Both the position numbers and the translations under genes were made by a program. Below the pieces are notes generated by a model that saw only the letters and a list, made by a program, of their open reading frames with translations, ran no database searches and was not told the DNA's origin. Below, in pieces: positions 1 to 10,329 of a DNA stretch of 64,000 bases (the stretch's first letter is position 1; every line of letters begins with the position of its first letter). This DNA comes from Clonostachys chloroleuca (Eukaryota; Ascomycota; Sordariomycetes; Hypocreales; Bionectriaceae): positions 5,828,001-5,892,000 of the forward strand of contig JBANAY010000003.1 in NCBI GenBank assembly GCA_037952775.1, in the 5' to 3' direction.

Positions 1-707
1 TCAAGCATGGGGTCAAATCCTTTCACTTGATTATAATAGTAGTGGCTGCAATAGAATATCTACGGTTATGCAGTTCACTGGAAAGTGAAGGGTTATTTCC
101 AAGCCCAAGCTCTTGTGAGAAGTTCCCCGGTAGTTGTTGCGCGAAGCTAGCTCAGAAAACTCTCGTTGATCCAGCACTCTGTAGCGAAACGGATTTTCCC
201 AAAGATCGTCAGTCCACTGAATATCGATACCATTTACTTTGCCTCATCTTCAGATGCCCTGCTACCGTATCCGTAGCCCTCTTGCATGAGGGTTAGCTTG
301 TTCCTCTCCGGTTGCCAGAGGCTGCCATATCTGCCTGTGAACTTCGACCCTGTAAAATCATGTTAGTCTTAGGTTGAATCATCTCTCCGGCTTGGGTGTG
401 CTGCATGCCTCGGACTCTTTACTCTCTGTCGATATCCATAGTAATGCTTCTGCTACTCTTCTTTCATTGAGGTTGTCGATACGTCAACTGGTATGGCCTA
501 CACTAGATGGGACCCAGGGTAGTTCAAGGGATGGATGTGACTGGGTAGGTAGTCAGGGTTGTTCTTAGATTGCGAATCAGGCCAACACGATAGAAAAGAC
601 ACGCGTTAAGCTAACATAATATCCATTGTTCTCCCATATTTCTCGAGTATTTTCCAGTTCGATAGCTAGATGCTATCACCGCATAACTGTTTTAAGAATT
701 CGCTAGG
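1..707. other. No gene recognised
   Basis: Only short open frames without family resemblance or splice logic are present on either strand. I see no tRNA, repeat or mobile element here. Confidence 0.5.
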
Positions 708-1070
708 CTACCCTGATGAATGAAGCCACTGGTCTATTTCCCCAACCAGGCCAGCGAAGTCCTCGTCACCATGCGCCGCTCTTGTCTGAAACTCGGTGTA
801 ATGCTCTTTGGCCCACTCAAGCTCCGCCCCAGCTATTGGGACATGGAATTCACACTTCATTCCGGCAAGCAGCTCGCCGGTAATGAATATAGCCCGCAGC
901 TCCAGTTCAGCAGGCGGTAGTTGGTCCGCACCGTATGCAGGGTGAACAATGCGGGCCCACGTTGTTCGTATTTCACTGCAGAGCGAGTTGAAGTCCTCCC
1001 GAGAGCGAGATCCACGTCGCACCCTCGCAACAATCCGGTTTGATGCGGTGGTCTTTGGGAATAAAAATGA
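708..1070 (-). pseudogene. Unrecognised C-terminal gene fragment
   Basis: A minus-strand frame is open from just after a TAA at 1071-1073 down to a stop at 708 and encodes about 120 residues. It contains no ATG near its beginning, so it cannot be a complete standard gene. The composition is protein-like: acidic and Leu/Ala rich, with segments such as AELELRAIFITGELLAG and a C-terminus GEIDQWLHSSG. I do not recognise the family. It could be the last exon of a gene whose upstream exons I cannot find, since a possible CAAAG acceptor lies near 1050, or the remnant of a decayed gene. No function is proposed. Confidence 0.3.
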
Positions 1071-1734
1071 TTAATTGATATACATGCTGCTTTGTTGCCT
1101 TAGATGCGAGCAGGGTGTTCATACCCGTTTTCCTCCAGTGTATGTAGGCACGTTGGAAATATTGGTGAATATCACATTTACGAACATCCGAGGTACTGTA
1201 AACTTTGAGCTGTGCAACTTTGTGATTGCTGCTGCGAGCGAGTCTTTCTGGTCATCGGTCAAGGAAACCGTATGGGCAATCTCGTACAAAGGCATGGCGA
1301 TTGTATTATCTCAGTTTGTATATAACCGGAGTTAGGGAACTTGGAGAAGTTGTTACAATTAAATCAGAATCTAGAATGGACGATGATGCTTGTGGTACTT
1401 TGGAGGAGACGAACCTCGGCTGCCCCTCAACTGACTAATCTCGATTATGAATCAATTCCAATGCAACTTCTATGATAGCAAAAATCAATTCTACATTTTG
1501 GATTCATAGACCCTCTGCGGTGGTGGCTACTTTCTCCCTATTCATAATGAGAGAAAGCAATAGCCCCAATTGCATGTCCCCTTATTCCTATGCTTCATGT
1601 TTTCAAAGCATTCTTTAGGTCTATATGTTTCGTTTGAGCGTTTATTATAAAGGTTCTCGATTATAGAGGATACAGAGTGGGCATAGAAGGCGACAAATCT
1701 GGTCAGGTCTTCCGTGGACACGATACTAAGCCAT
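1071..1734. other. Intergenic, downstream of the M28 peptidase
   Basis: AT-rich sequence with no supported gene. The minus-strand frame at 1542-1775 overlaps the peptidase 3' end in another frame and is taken as a chance ORF. Confidence 0.5.
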
Positions 1735-3310
1735 TTAGTATGCGCTTCCACCACAATCATGTCTCTTTTCCGCATCTCTAGCGGGATCAGCCCAGCGAAC
1801 CAGACTCCGTGATGCCCCGTATACGCTCCTTGGATTTATATTAGTCTCCCTGCGTTTTATGAGGCTCTCTGGATCCAAGAGAGCAAGCTGCGCAACACCA
1901 TAGGCTGCGGCCTTCGCATTTATGACCAGAGCATCCCAGTTGATATTCGACAAATCATCGCAAGATGTATGATAACATTCATCGTATGGTTTACCAGCAC
2001 CAGTAAATATGCCAGAAGAGGGGATTCCAGCATCAAGAAAGGCAACGTAGTCAGATGAGCTTCCAAAAGTTCTAGACATCGGTTAGCTGAGAATCATAAA
2101 TTTCATGGGTATGTATTCCTTACGCAAACTCGGGAGAGTGACTATTCTCTTTGAGGAAGTCGTAGAGGAATTGAGCACCCTTCTTGTCGCCTTCTGAAGT
2201 GGCATAGACAATACTAGCTGGGTTTGGAGATGCGATCATGTCATAGTTGAAGTAAAACCGGATCTTGTCAAGTTCCGCGGCGCTTAGAGTCGAAACATAG
2301 TGGCTTGAACCAATCATCCCACTCTCTTCTGCTCCCCAGAACGCAAACCGGACCTTATTCTTGGTCTGATACTTCTCAAGTGATTTGGCTATCGTGAGTA
2401 AGGCAGCAACACCACTTGCATTATCGTTGATCCCAGCACCTTCTTGCACAGAGTCAAGATGAGCGCCCAGCAATATGACATTCTCGGGGTCGCCCTCCTT
2501 CGTTTCAAGTAGTATTTGCCACGTGTCGCGATTTTCGGTCAGCGTCTCGATGGTAAGGTAGACATTGAAAACTTCTCCGGTCTGTAATCGTTCATACCAA
2601 GACATTCCTTGCTCGTATGTAATAACACCTAGTGGGACGAGTGTGCCGTAATTTTCAGCGCCCAGAGATGCTGAACCACCCTTCACATTCGGTACGTTGT
2701 TGAAAATAATGGCTGCGGAGGCTCCGTGTGCCTTGGCGAGCTTCAGAACTTGCACGAAATGGCATTTCCCTCTCTTGACCAATGCGATTTTCCCACTAAC
2801 GTCGACGCCGCTCCACTGATCTTCGAAGCATCCGGTTCCTCGCTCATCGTCGATTGGAATGCTCACTAAGGGAGCATGTAGTCCATCTGGAAGTGGGGTA
2901 GGGTGATTGTATTGTAAAGAAATCACGTCAACGGCTTCCTCCTGCGGACCAAGCAATGATATGTGTTTGGTTTGGGAGAAGAGATGAGTGAAAGGCTGAA
3001 TAGTCGTATCATACTTGGAGCACGAACTGGAATTCTTGCTTATGTATTCAAGTACATATTTAAGTGATGCATTGAAACCCGGCAACCCGAAAGCTCGCGT
3101 CCCTTCATTTTGGCTAGCAATAGTGTCGAAGGTGGTGAGAATGTCTCGTAGGCTAGAGCGCCCGTCAGTCAGTGACGAGTAACTGCTAGGGTATATATTT
3201 AGCACCTACTGGCTCTCTTGAATATCTGAAACAAGCTTCTCTGGTGTAAGTTGTGCTTTGCCCGCAGCACACGAGACGAGCAATGGGAATAAGAAAGCTG
3301 ACGTCTTCAT
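1735..3310 (-). CDS. Secreted M28 family aminopeptidase with PA domain (copy 1)
   Basis: Three exons (3310-3210, 3152-2124, 2071-1735) encode 488 aa. The introns are 57 and 52 nt with GT-AG ends, and the phases agree. The start is the ATG at 3310, followed by a hydrophobic signal peptide ending near AAGKAQ. A protease-associated insert covers roughly residues 110-225. The M28 zinc-peptidase core follows, with metal ligands visible as GAHLDS (His265/Asp267), the bridging Asp in NDNASG (about 277), GAEES (Glu309/310), NYDMI (Asp338) and a late CYHTSCDD His. Length and order match aminopeptidase Y/Lap2-type secreted enzymes (family knowledge), which remove N-terminal residues from peptides outside the cell. 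A TATAAAA lies about 70 bp upstream. A paralog with the same three-exon plan is at 37816-39413. Exact substrate preference cannot be told from sequence. Confidence 0.93.
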
Positions 3311-3379
3311 GGTATTAACGTGGTAGAATAACCTTGATAAGACCTTTTTGTGACCACGCAAGAGGACGCCAAGCTTGGG

Positions 3380-3386
3380 TTTTATA
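3380..3386 (-). promoter_or_regulatory. Probable TATA box of the M28 peptidase gene
   Basis: Minus-strand TATAAAA, 70-76 bp upstream of the chosen ATG at 3310. Spacing fits a fungal core promoter and supports that start. No transcript evidence is available. Confidence 0.45.
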
Positions 3387-5105
3387 CGTGCAGAACTTTG
3401 TTAGCATACTGCTCATGCTGGTCCGTACTCAATGACAGCTGACAAGTGCGAGACCAAGTCCGAGATTACACTGTCACTTCTTCCTAATTCAAACCCACTT
3501 CGCTGGAACGCGTCTAGCTTGAGGCTGGTTTATAATCTACGCTTTTTTCTTCGCACAGCCTCGTTGGCTTGAATGTCGATCTCTGTTCCTGCATGGTTGT
3601 TTGTAGGGAAATGCGAGCTCAACAACCGAGCCAACCAATCACAGTGCCGGTCCAGGCAGGGACTTGACCATGGTGGGTAAGGATTAATTTGGCGACTGTC
3701 GAAGCTTACGGAGCCACGCTGATTTTCTCTCTCTAATCTTGAAGAGTTGTGAGGCTCGCCACCCGGAATTGAGACCCTGCTTTGAAACAAGAATGCTTCA
3801 ATATGGAATGGTACTATTATTAGAAAACCATTGCCGGGCCATGAAACAATGAAACTCTGTGGTCTCATACTGTCAACGCCTTCTTACCTCCGCCTGGTGG
3901 TTGCTTACACCGGTTAGCATCATTCGGGGACCTAGGAAATTCAAGCATAACCTACAATAGAGGAGAATCATTTCTATTCATGTCGGAACATTTTAAAGAT
4001 GGAGTATTTCGCCGACCAAAAATAGTTAGACTACACGGAGCGCTGCACCTTGAAAAGAGGAAATAGAGCAAGCGTCCTTCATCATCAATGTTTGGTCCAA
4101 CACATTGGATATTACTGCTCGGTTTTTAATCCTACTCCCGGAGATTAAGCATCGTGGTCTTTATGTTCACTTTTTTCTGACCCCGAATGATCGCACGCAT
4201 TAGATATAATCTATTTTGACGGTGCTGGCACCGTATTTATCCACGTAGATATATATTCCCTAATATAAATCCCAAATGCTCAACTATGAATTGCGTCATT
4301 TTTTTGGGGTCGAGAATCAGGAGTTGATCCTTTCCAAATCTTTGCATAACAGTGAATCAAAACAATTTGCTTGCTGAACTTGATTAAGTACTCTAGGTAG
4401 GTCGCAGGCCAGGTGGACTTTACGGCACCAGTCTTCATATCGAAAGCTGCATTTAATTACTAGATACAACGGGCTCCAGACAAATCAGTCAGTCGTCCTT
4501 GCATACTCACCATCATTCAATCTTTTCTTGTTCTAAACTGAACTTGATCCAAGTCTGAAGAGATCGGTTCTTAAACCAAGAGCCGTGATATGGTATGTGC
4601 GCCTTCAGGTACAGTCTCGCATACAGGCTCGATCTTGTCAGATGCTAGTTCCTCTAGTCGTCTTCTGCAGCAGCAAATCAAGCACCTAAGCCAATCGTCT
4701 GCCTACATAAGCCCACGAGTCGTGACCTGAATGATGATTTAGTCAACAGCGGCACCTGATCAATGTTTCACTAATATCAGCAGAATAATTATCTATCAGT
4801 ACCAGATGCTATTTTGATCACGACGGAACAGCGCCACATTCCATCCTCGAAAGATGAAGCAAAAGAGAGTGTCGTGATTGATTAGTGTATCACGTACTAA
4901 TCGAATCGGTAAAACTTCAGCCTGGCAGCGGTCTTTGGCGCAATTATTGTGATTCGTGGGTACTGTTCCCGACATCGACCATTCTACTAAAGCCCAAGCG
5001 CGCCTGTTCAGCTCGTCTCAGCCGCTTCCGTCACAATATCACTCGACTGCCTTCGCAATCATCAGCCATACCAACGCAGCAGTGTATCATCGTTTTATTG
5101 CAGCG
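3387..5105. other. Intergenic, about 1.7 kb
   Basis: Generally AT-rich. The 112-aa minus frame at 3530-3868 shows no recognisable family. The hydrolase frame is open upstream to 4956, but the segment 4956-5105 reads as low-quality leader rather than conserved protein. Confidence 0.45.
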
Positions 5106-6116
5106 ATGGCAGCAACTCAAGAGTATTATGATCAGGTCCAGGGGGATGAGGAGCATGTGCTGACACTGGAAGACGGGCGCCAGTTAGCATATGCGACAAA
5201 CGGCCCGCCGACTTCGCGCGTCGTCGTCATCTTCTTTTCAGGCCTGTTCAGTGTCGGGAGAGCTGCTGATGTACCGGCGCCTCTCCGCGAGCTTGGCGCT
5301 CTTTGGATATCGCCTACGCTGCCCGGCTTTGGCAACTCAAGCCCGAGGAAGCCAGGCGATGCATACCACACCTCACTCGTCAGGGATATGAATGCCCTCT
5401 TGGCCGAGCTCTATCCCACGGGCGAGTTCGACAGCCTATACGTCAGTGGAGGGTCCTATGGCACGGTCCAGGCTCAAATGCTGTACGGCGCCTCGTACGA
5501 CGACTTCCCTGCTGGGCGCAAAATCGCAGGGTGTATGTTGCTCGCTGGCTTCTCGCCCTTCAAACATCAGGCCAACTACACACGGGATCTCAGCTGGCAA
5601 AATTACTTCTCTGTCGGGCCACCAGCAAGATATGTTCCATTCTGGCTGCTTCAGCGACTTGTATCTTCAGTGATTGCAAAGAAGATCAAGACACAGGAAG
5701 GCGCCGAGCAATTTCTCCAGGAGTTTCTGTTCTTAAAGATGGATGATAACGAAAGAAGAAATTTCGCCAGTTATCTCGCCAAGGTGAACAGAACAGAGGC
5801 TGGATTCATCACCAAGATGGCGGAAGGCACAAGGATGGCAGGTGTCCGAACATGGCAGGGCTTTTTCGAGGTGGCTGATGTCGTTCACTCAGACTGGGGG
5901 TTTTCACCTTCAGACCTCGATGACGAACATGCTTCCAAGCCAATGCTAATCGTGGGGTCGGAAAAGGACGACACGGGCGGAAGCTCCAATGTTTGGTTGT
6001 CGGAAAATTACAAGAACAGCTTGCTCAGGGTCCTACCTGGCGGACATATCTCTTCGCTCTTTTACCTTGATGATCTATGGGAGCAATTGATAAAGTCGAG
6101 CCAGGCGGGCCACTGA
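5106..6116 (+). CDS. Alpha/beta-fold hydrolase, intronless
   Basis: A single exon encodes 336 aa when started at the ATG at 5106 (MAATQEYYDQ). The frame extends 50 codons further upstream from a non-ATG codon, but those residues lack family character, so the shorter start is preferred. The fold signature is clear. A strand-rich N-terminus (VVVIFFSGLF) leads to an oxyanion/loop region TLPGFGNSSP and to the nucleophile elbow SGGSYGT with Ser about residue 117. A late acid region GSEKDDTGG and the His motif PGGHISS follow. There is no signal peptide, so a cytosolic hydrolase is likely. The family covers esterases, epoxide hydrolases and C-C hydrolases, and the substrate cannot be assigned. The next gene downstream is on the same strand but more than 1 kb away, so no operon-like link is implied. 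Confidence 0.82.
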   Translation: MAATQEYYDQVQGDEEHVLTLEDGRQLAYATNGPPTSRVVVIFFSGLFSVGRAADVPAPLRELGALWISPTLPGFGNSSPRKPGDAYHTSLVRDMNALLAELYPTGEFDSLYVSGGSYGTVQAQMLYGASYDDFPAGRKIAGCMLLAGFSPFKHQANYTRDLSWQNYFSVGPPARYVPFWLLQRLVSSVIAKKIKTQEGAEQFLQEFLFLKMDDNERRNFASYLAKVNRTEAGFITKMAEGTRMAGVRTWQGFFEVADVVHSDWGFSPSDLDDEHASKPMLIVGSEKDDTGGSSNVWLSENYKNSLLRVLPGGHISSLFYLDDLWEQLIKSSQAGH

Positions 6117-7198
6117 TCGTGAATATGATGGAAGCGTCTTAACATGCCGCCATCTGCCTTTTTGTTTTATCTCAAGTCTTCAATATTTTTTTCTGATTTC
6201 TTTCTGTTGTTTTTTGTAGGCTTGACATTCGGATGGAAAAGGGAGAGAGCTACAAGCAGCTTTGGGCGAAAAGGAGGGATACTATCTACTGGCACATAGA
6301 TGAGAGTTGCATGTTAAGGATGATGATATTGTGAAATCTGAGCGTTTCACGCCGGAAGCGGCCGTTCCGAGCCACTTTTCCCCAGACACGATGCCGCACG
6401 GAGGCATCAAACGAGATGGTAGAATTGTAGTGCCGATGTCAGAGTTAGAATTAAGGTCCAATCGGATGATCTGTTCATGATAAATGAAAGAAGCAATGTC
6501 CGCCCCGCTTATTTTGTATCGGATATCGAATCTTCTGACTTGGCAAGGTTCAAGATTCGATTTCACAGATTTTGCCACAACAGAGCTTCTATTCTTGGCC
6601 GCATGACACTCAGTTTTGGAATTCGCCGGTATGATTAAATTTCTGGAAAGGCCATTTCTGACCGGTCACAAAAAGGGAAATGGAGAAGGGAAAGCTAACA
6701 AACCGGTGCCCAAACGAGAGCCTTTACAAGTATCAATTATCAGTTCAATAGCGATTTGTGCAAAGGACCTGACAGGCCATCTGCTGATCAGCTCTAGGGG
6801 GATTCTTGGCAAATACTAGCCAAGCGATCGGATGGCGGCATGATGAATGGACACAAAGTTCCTATTTGAGATCAAGTGTCCATCCCGTGAGAGTCCTTGA
6901 TTGAACCAAAGTCCTTATTTGATTGCTTAAATGATTATCCTGGTTCCCTAAATGGATTTCTCGCCTCCAAAAAGCATACGCATGATCCTCCGTGGAGCTA
7001 AATATACCAACGGATCATCGGTGCTGTACAGGAAGGGGCATCTCCGAGCAGGGGGCGAAATGGGTCAGCACCGAGGTACAAATCTGTAGCTTCCAGTCCA
7101 TCATAAAGGTCCGTACCCTCAGTTTGGGGCTCGGAATTGACGTGTGTCATGCTCACAGTTGTTGACTTATCTACACAAGCTGTACATAGGTTGTAAGC
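6117..7198. other. Intergenic, about 1.1 kb
   Basis: Probable terminator region of the hydrolase and promoter of the SGNH gene. T-rich stretches follow the stop (around 6186-6216). No supported gene. Confidence 0.5.
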
Positions 7199-10180
7199 AT
7201 GGCAGCTCTCAGTCTATCGGCGGGCCAGTCAGCCGCCGGCAGAGGACAGAAGTCCGGGTCAGTCTTGGCGATCGCACTATTGTACATGGTCTGCATTTTA
7301 TGCATCTCAGGGACCGAAGCCTTGACTCTTCACGGTCGTGATCACGATAGCCATGGGACCATTCGAGATGTCCCTACACGGGTACAGATTCGGGATGAAC
7401 TAGCAAATGGTGTTGAACTGAGGGTGCTCCCTATTGGAGAGTATGTAATAGTCTCCAGTAATTTGCTGGTTTTCCATTTTCTTTCTGAAGCAGTCACTGA
7501 CTACCATTAGCTCAATCACCTATGGCGCCGGTAGTACCAACTATAATGGCTACCGCAAGGCATTGTACCAGAAGCTGAAGGATCACGGGAATGCTATCGA
7601 CTTTGTTGGATCCATGCACAGCGGTGATTTCGCGGATGCTGACCATGAAGGCCATCGAGGCGAAGTGATCAGTACAATTCAGAGCATGTCCCAGAAAGGT
7701 ATATACGCAGCAGCAAATATTGTTCTGCTGCATGCTGGCACCAACGATATCAACCGGGCCCTCGATGTTGGCAATGCGCCGGCTCGCCTCAGAACGTTGA
7801 TCGAGGACATCTACTCGCACTCAGAGAATGCTGTTGTCCTTGTCGCCAAGATCATCCCCTCGAAGAACCAGACGGCCCAGGCAGATCTCGCGGCATACAA
7901 CAAAGCGATCCCCGGTGTCGTAGCTAGCTTCACGAACAAGCACATCGCCGTTGTTGATATGAACTCTGCCTTGACGACGGCTGATTTGACCGACTCTCTA
8001 CACCCAACCGATGCGGGATACGCGAAGATGACCAATACTTGGTATAATGCCATTATCGACGCGAATTCTAAGGGGTGGATTGTGAAGCCAGGCACAGCTC
8101 AAGATCCTCCGGATTCGACTAACCCCGGCAATTGTCGAGAGACGCCATCTTGGCTCAAGGTAGGCGAAGTCGCCAGCGGTGCCTCAGTGTAAGTCTCTCT
8201 TCCTGTGTATTCCCCAACACATGATAAACAGGGGCTTACTTTTTTCGATCTCCTTAGAGCTACTACAGATGGAGATTTCAAACCGACGTGGAAAAAGACA
8301 GGCGTCATCGCGAACGGCGCTTGTCCTCGCGCTCGACTTCATCTTATGGACCTCGACGGTGACGGTCTGAAGGACTATGCTTGTGTTGATCCCAAAACGG
8401 GCGCCACCGCGGTACACCGCAACATTCCCGACTCATCGGGAAAGAGCCAGAATAAATGGGAGGCGGCAGAAGAAGTTGCCTCTGGTAAATCAGGACGAGA
8501 TGGATACGGCGTGATGTTTGCCGAGTATGTTCTTTCTCTTGCAATTCAACTTCTTGCCAGAGCTAACTCCCAACAGCCTCAATGGAGATGGCGCAGATGA
8601 TTATATCTATGTAGATCCTAACAATGGAGATGTTTCTGCTTGGATCAACAACGGGAAAACTAACGGGTCGTGGCAATGGAAGTCACTGGGAATTATCGCA
8701 AGTGGAGTTGGTGCCAAAAATACCACTCTTCAAATGGTTGATTTTGACGGTGAGATTCGAATTCGCCTTCCGTGATAGATGCTATCGCTAATTACAAAAA
8801 ACCACAGGGGACGGGCGTGCTGATTTCTGCATCGTTGATTCATCCAGCGGAGAAGTGACAGGCTGGCTGAACACTGGTGCTAGCGATACCCCCAAATATC
8901 ATAAACTCGGTGTCATCGCTACGGGGGCTTCGACCTCCAAGGGAAACAAGGTGTTCCTCGGTGACTTTACCGGGAACGGAAGAGCAGATTATATGATTGT
9001 GGGAAGTGGTGGCCAGACCAAAGGATTGGTAAACCAGCTCCAAGAGAATAGCATGATCCCAGCATGGCTGTCGGTTTTCGACCTGGCTGCTGGTCCTGAT
9101 GGCGTGACGCAGGACCAAGTTCGTTTCGCCGACATGACAGGTGATGGCAAGGTTGACTACTTAGCTATCGACGAGACGTCCGGCAAAATCACCTTGTGGG
9201 AGAACGCCGGAACAGGGGGCAAGTACCAGGAAGGAGAAGGCGTTGTCCTCTGTGACTGTGAGTTCTGTCTCCGGCAGGCTTTCTTGTGATCTGGCACTAA
9301 TCTGTAAAATAGTGGACGGAGACGGCGCGAGCGACTACTTCTGGTTGGATCATGAAGGCAGAGGATGGGGTTACCTCAACATGGGCAAAGGCAAGAACCA
9401 ATGGCAGAACCTGGGTAATACTGCCAACGGTGAGAAACGCGACAGGAACCAAATTCGCATGGGAGTCCTCACCTCTAGCGGCCGAGCTGATTATATCGTG
9501 GTCGACCGCAAGACAGGGCAAGCTAATTGGTGGAAGAACTTGGGCGAGTCGAATAACTATGCGTGGTCGTCTCAAGGAGAGGCCGCTGCCGGCCCCAAGA
9601 AGACTATCGAGGATACCTATGGATGGAAGTTCAAAGGCAAGAATGTTCGGTTTGCTGAGTGAGTTCCACCCCCTTTTGTCGAATCTCGATTCACTGACAA
9701 AACATCTAAGTTTGAACTACGACGGACTGGACGACTATGTCTATGTCAACGAACAAGGCGCTGTCGTCATGTGGCCCAACCTTGGAAAAACTCCCATTGC
9801 TTGGGGGACGCCAAGAAAAGTGGCAGACGGAGTAGGTGCCCTACCACGAGACATCCATTTTGCCGATACAAACGGGGACGGCAAGTTAGACTACGTCGTA
9901 GTAGACAGGGTTAGCGGTGCTGCACGATCATGGCTTCATGGTGGTTTCCGAAGTGACAATTCCATTTCATGGAACTCACCAATTAGCTTTGCGGATGGAC
10001 CTGGGTCCGTTGGACCTTCGGTTAAGATTACTGAAGTAGGTCATCGGTGGCTGTTCTGATATCCTTGATTTCTTCTAACAAGTCCTACAGATGACCGGCG
10101 ATAAACGTGCAGACTATGTGTCAGTTGATCCAAATAGTGGAAGACTCAACCTCTGGCAGAATCGGTGCTGGGCCAAATAA
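7199..10180 (+). CDS. Secreted SGNH/GDSL esterase with C-terminal FG-GAP-like repeats
   Basis: Eight exons (7199-7440, 7511-8188, 8258-8524, 8577-8749, 8808-9257, 9313-9658, 9711-10035, 10091-10180) join in frame to give 856 aa. The start ATG is followed by a hydrophobic stretch (about 21-40) acting as signal peptide or anchor. The SGNH domain has GDSITYG with nucleophile Ser82, its Asp codon split by intron 1. It also has the block III GTND with Asn159, and DSLHP with Asp242/His245. This matches CE3-like/acetylesterase-type hydrolases. From about residue 300 on, roughly ten repeats carry a calcium-loop motif of the form D-x-(N/D)-G-D-G-x-x-D-Y, as in FG-GAP/VCBS propeller repeats. The last repeats are degenerate. 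Likely role: extracellular deacylation of a polysaccharide or lipid, with the propeller as binding scaffold (inference). It ends 149 bp from the convergent HET gene. Confidence 0.88.
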
Positions 10181-10329
10181 GGAGCAGCATATCGATCAAG
10201 ATACCAGCTTCGTCGACTCTCATTTAGCTAAGAGGCAAACTTTGGTTAATTGTTCTATTCAATTCTTGAGTCAATGTAATGTTATATATTTGGAATGGGG
10301 CTCAGCCAGAATGTACCATGTTACTATTC

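Noticed and set aside
4956..5105. N-terminal extension of the alpha/beta hydrolase
   Set aside because: Does not begin with ATG and has no targeting or family features; the ATG at 5106 precedes the conserved fold.
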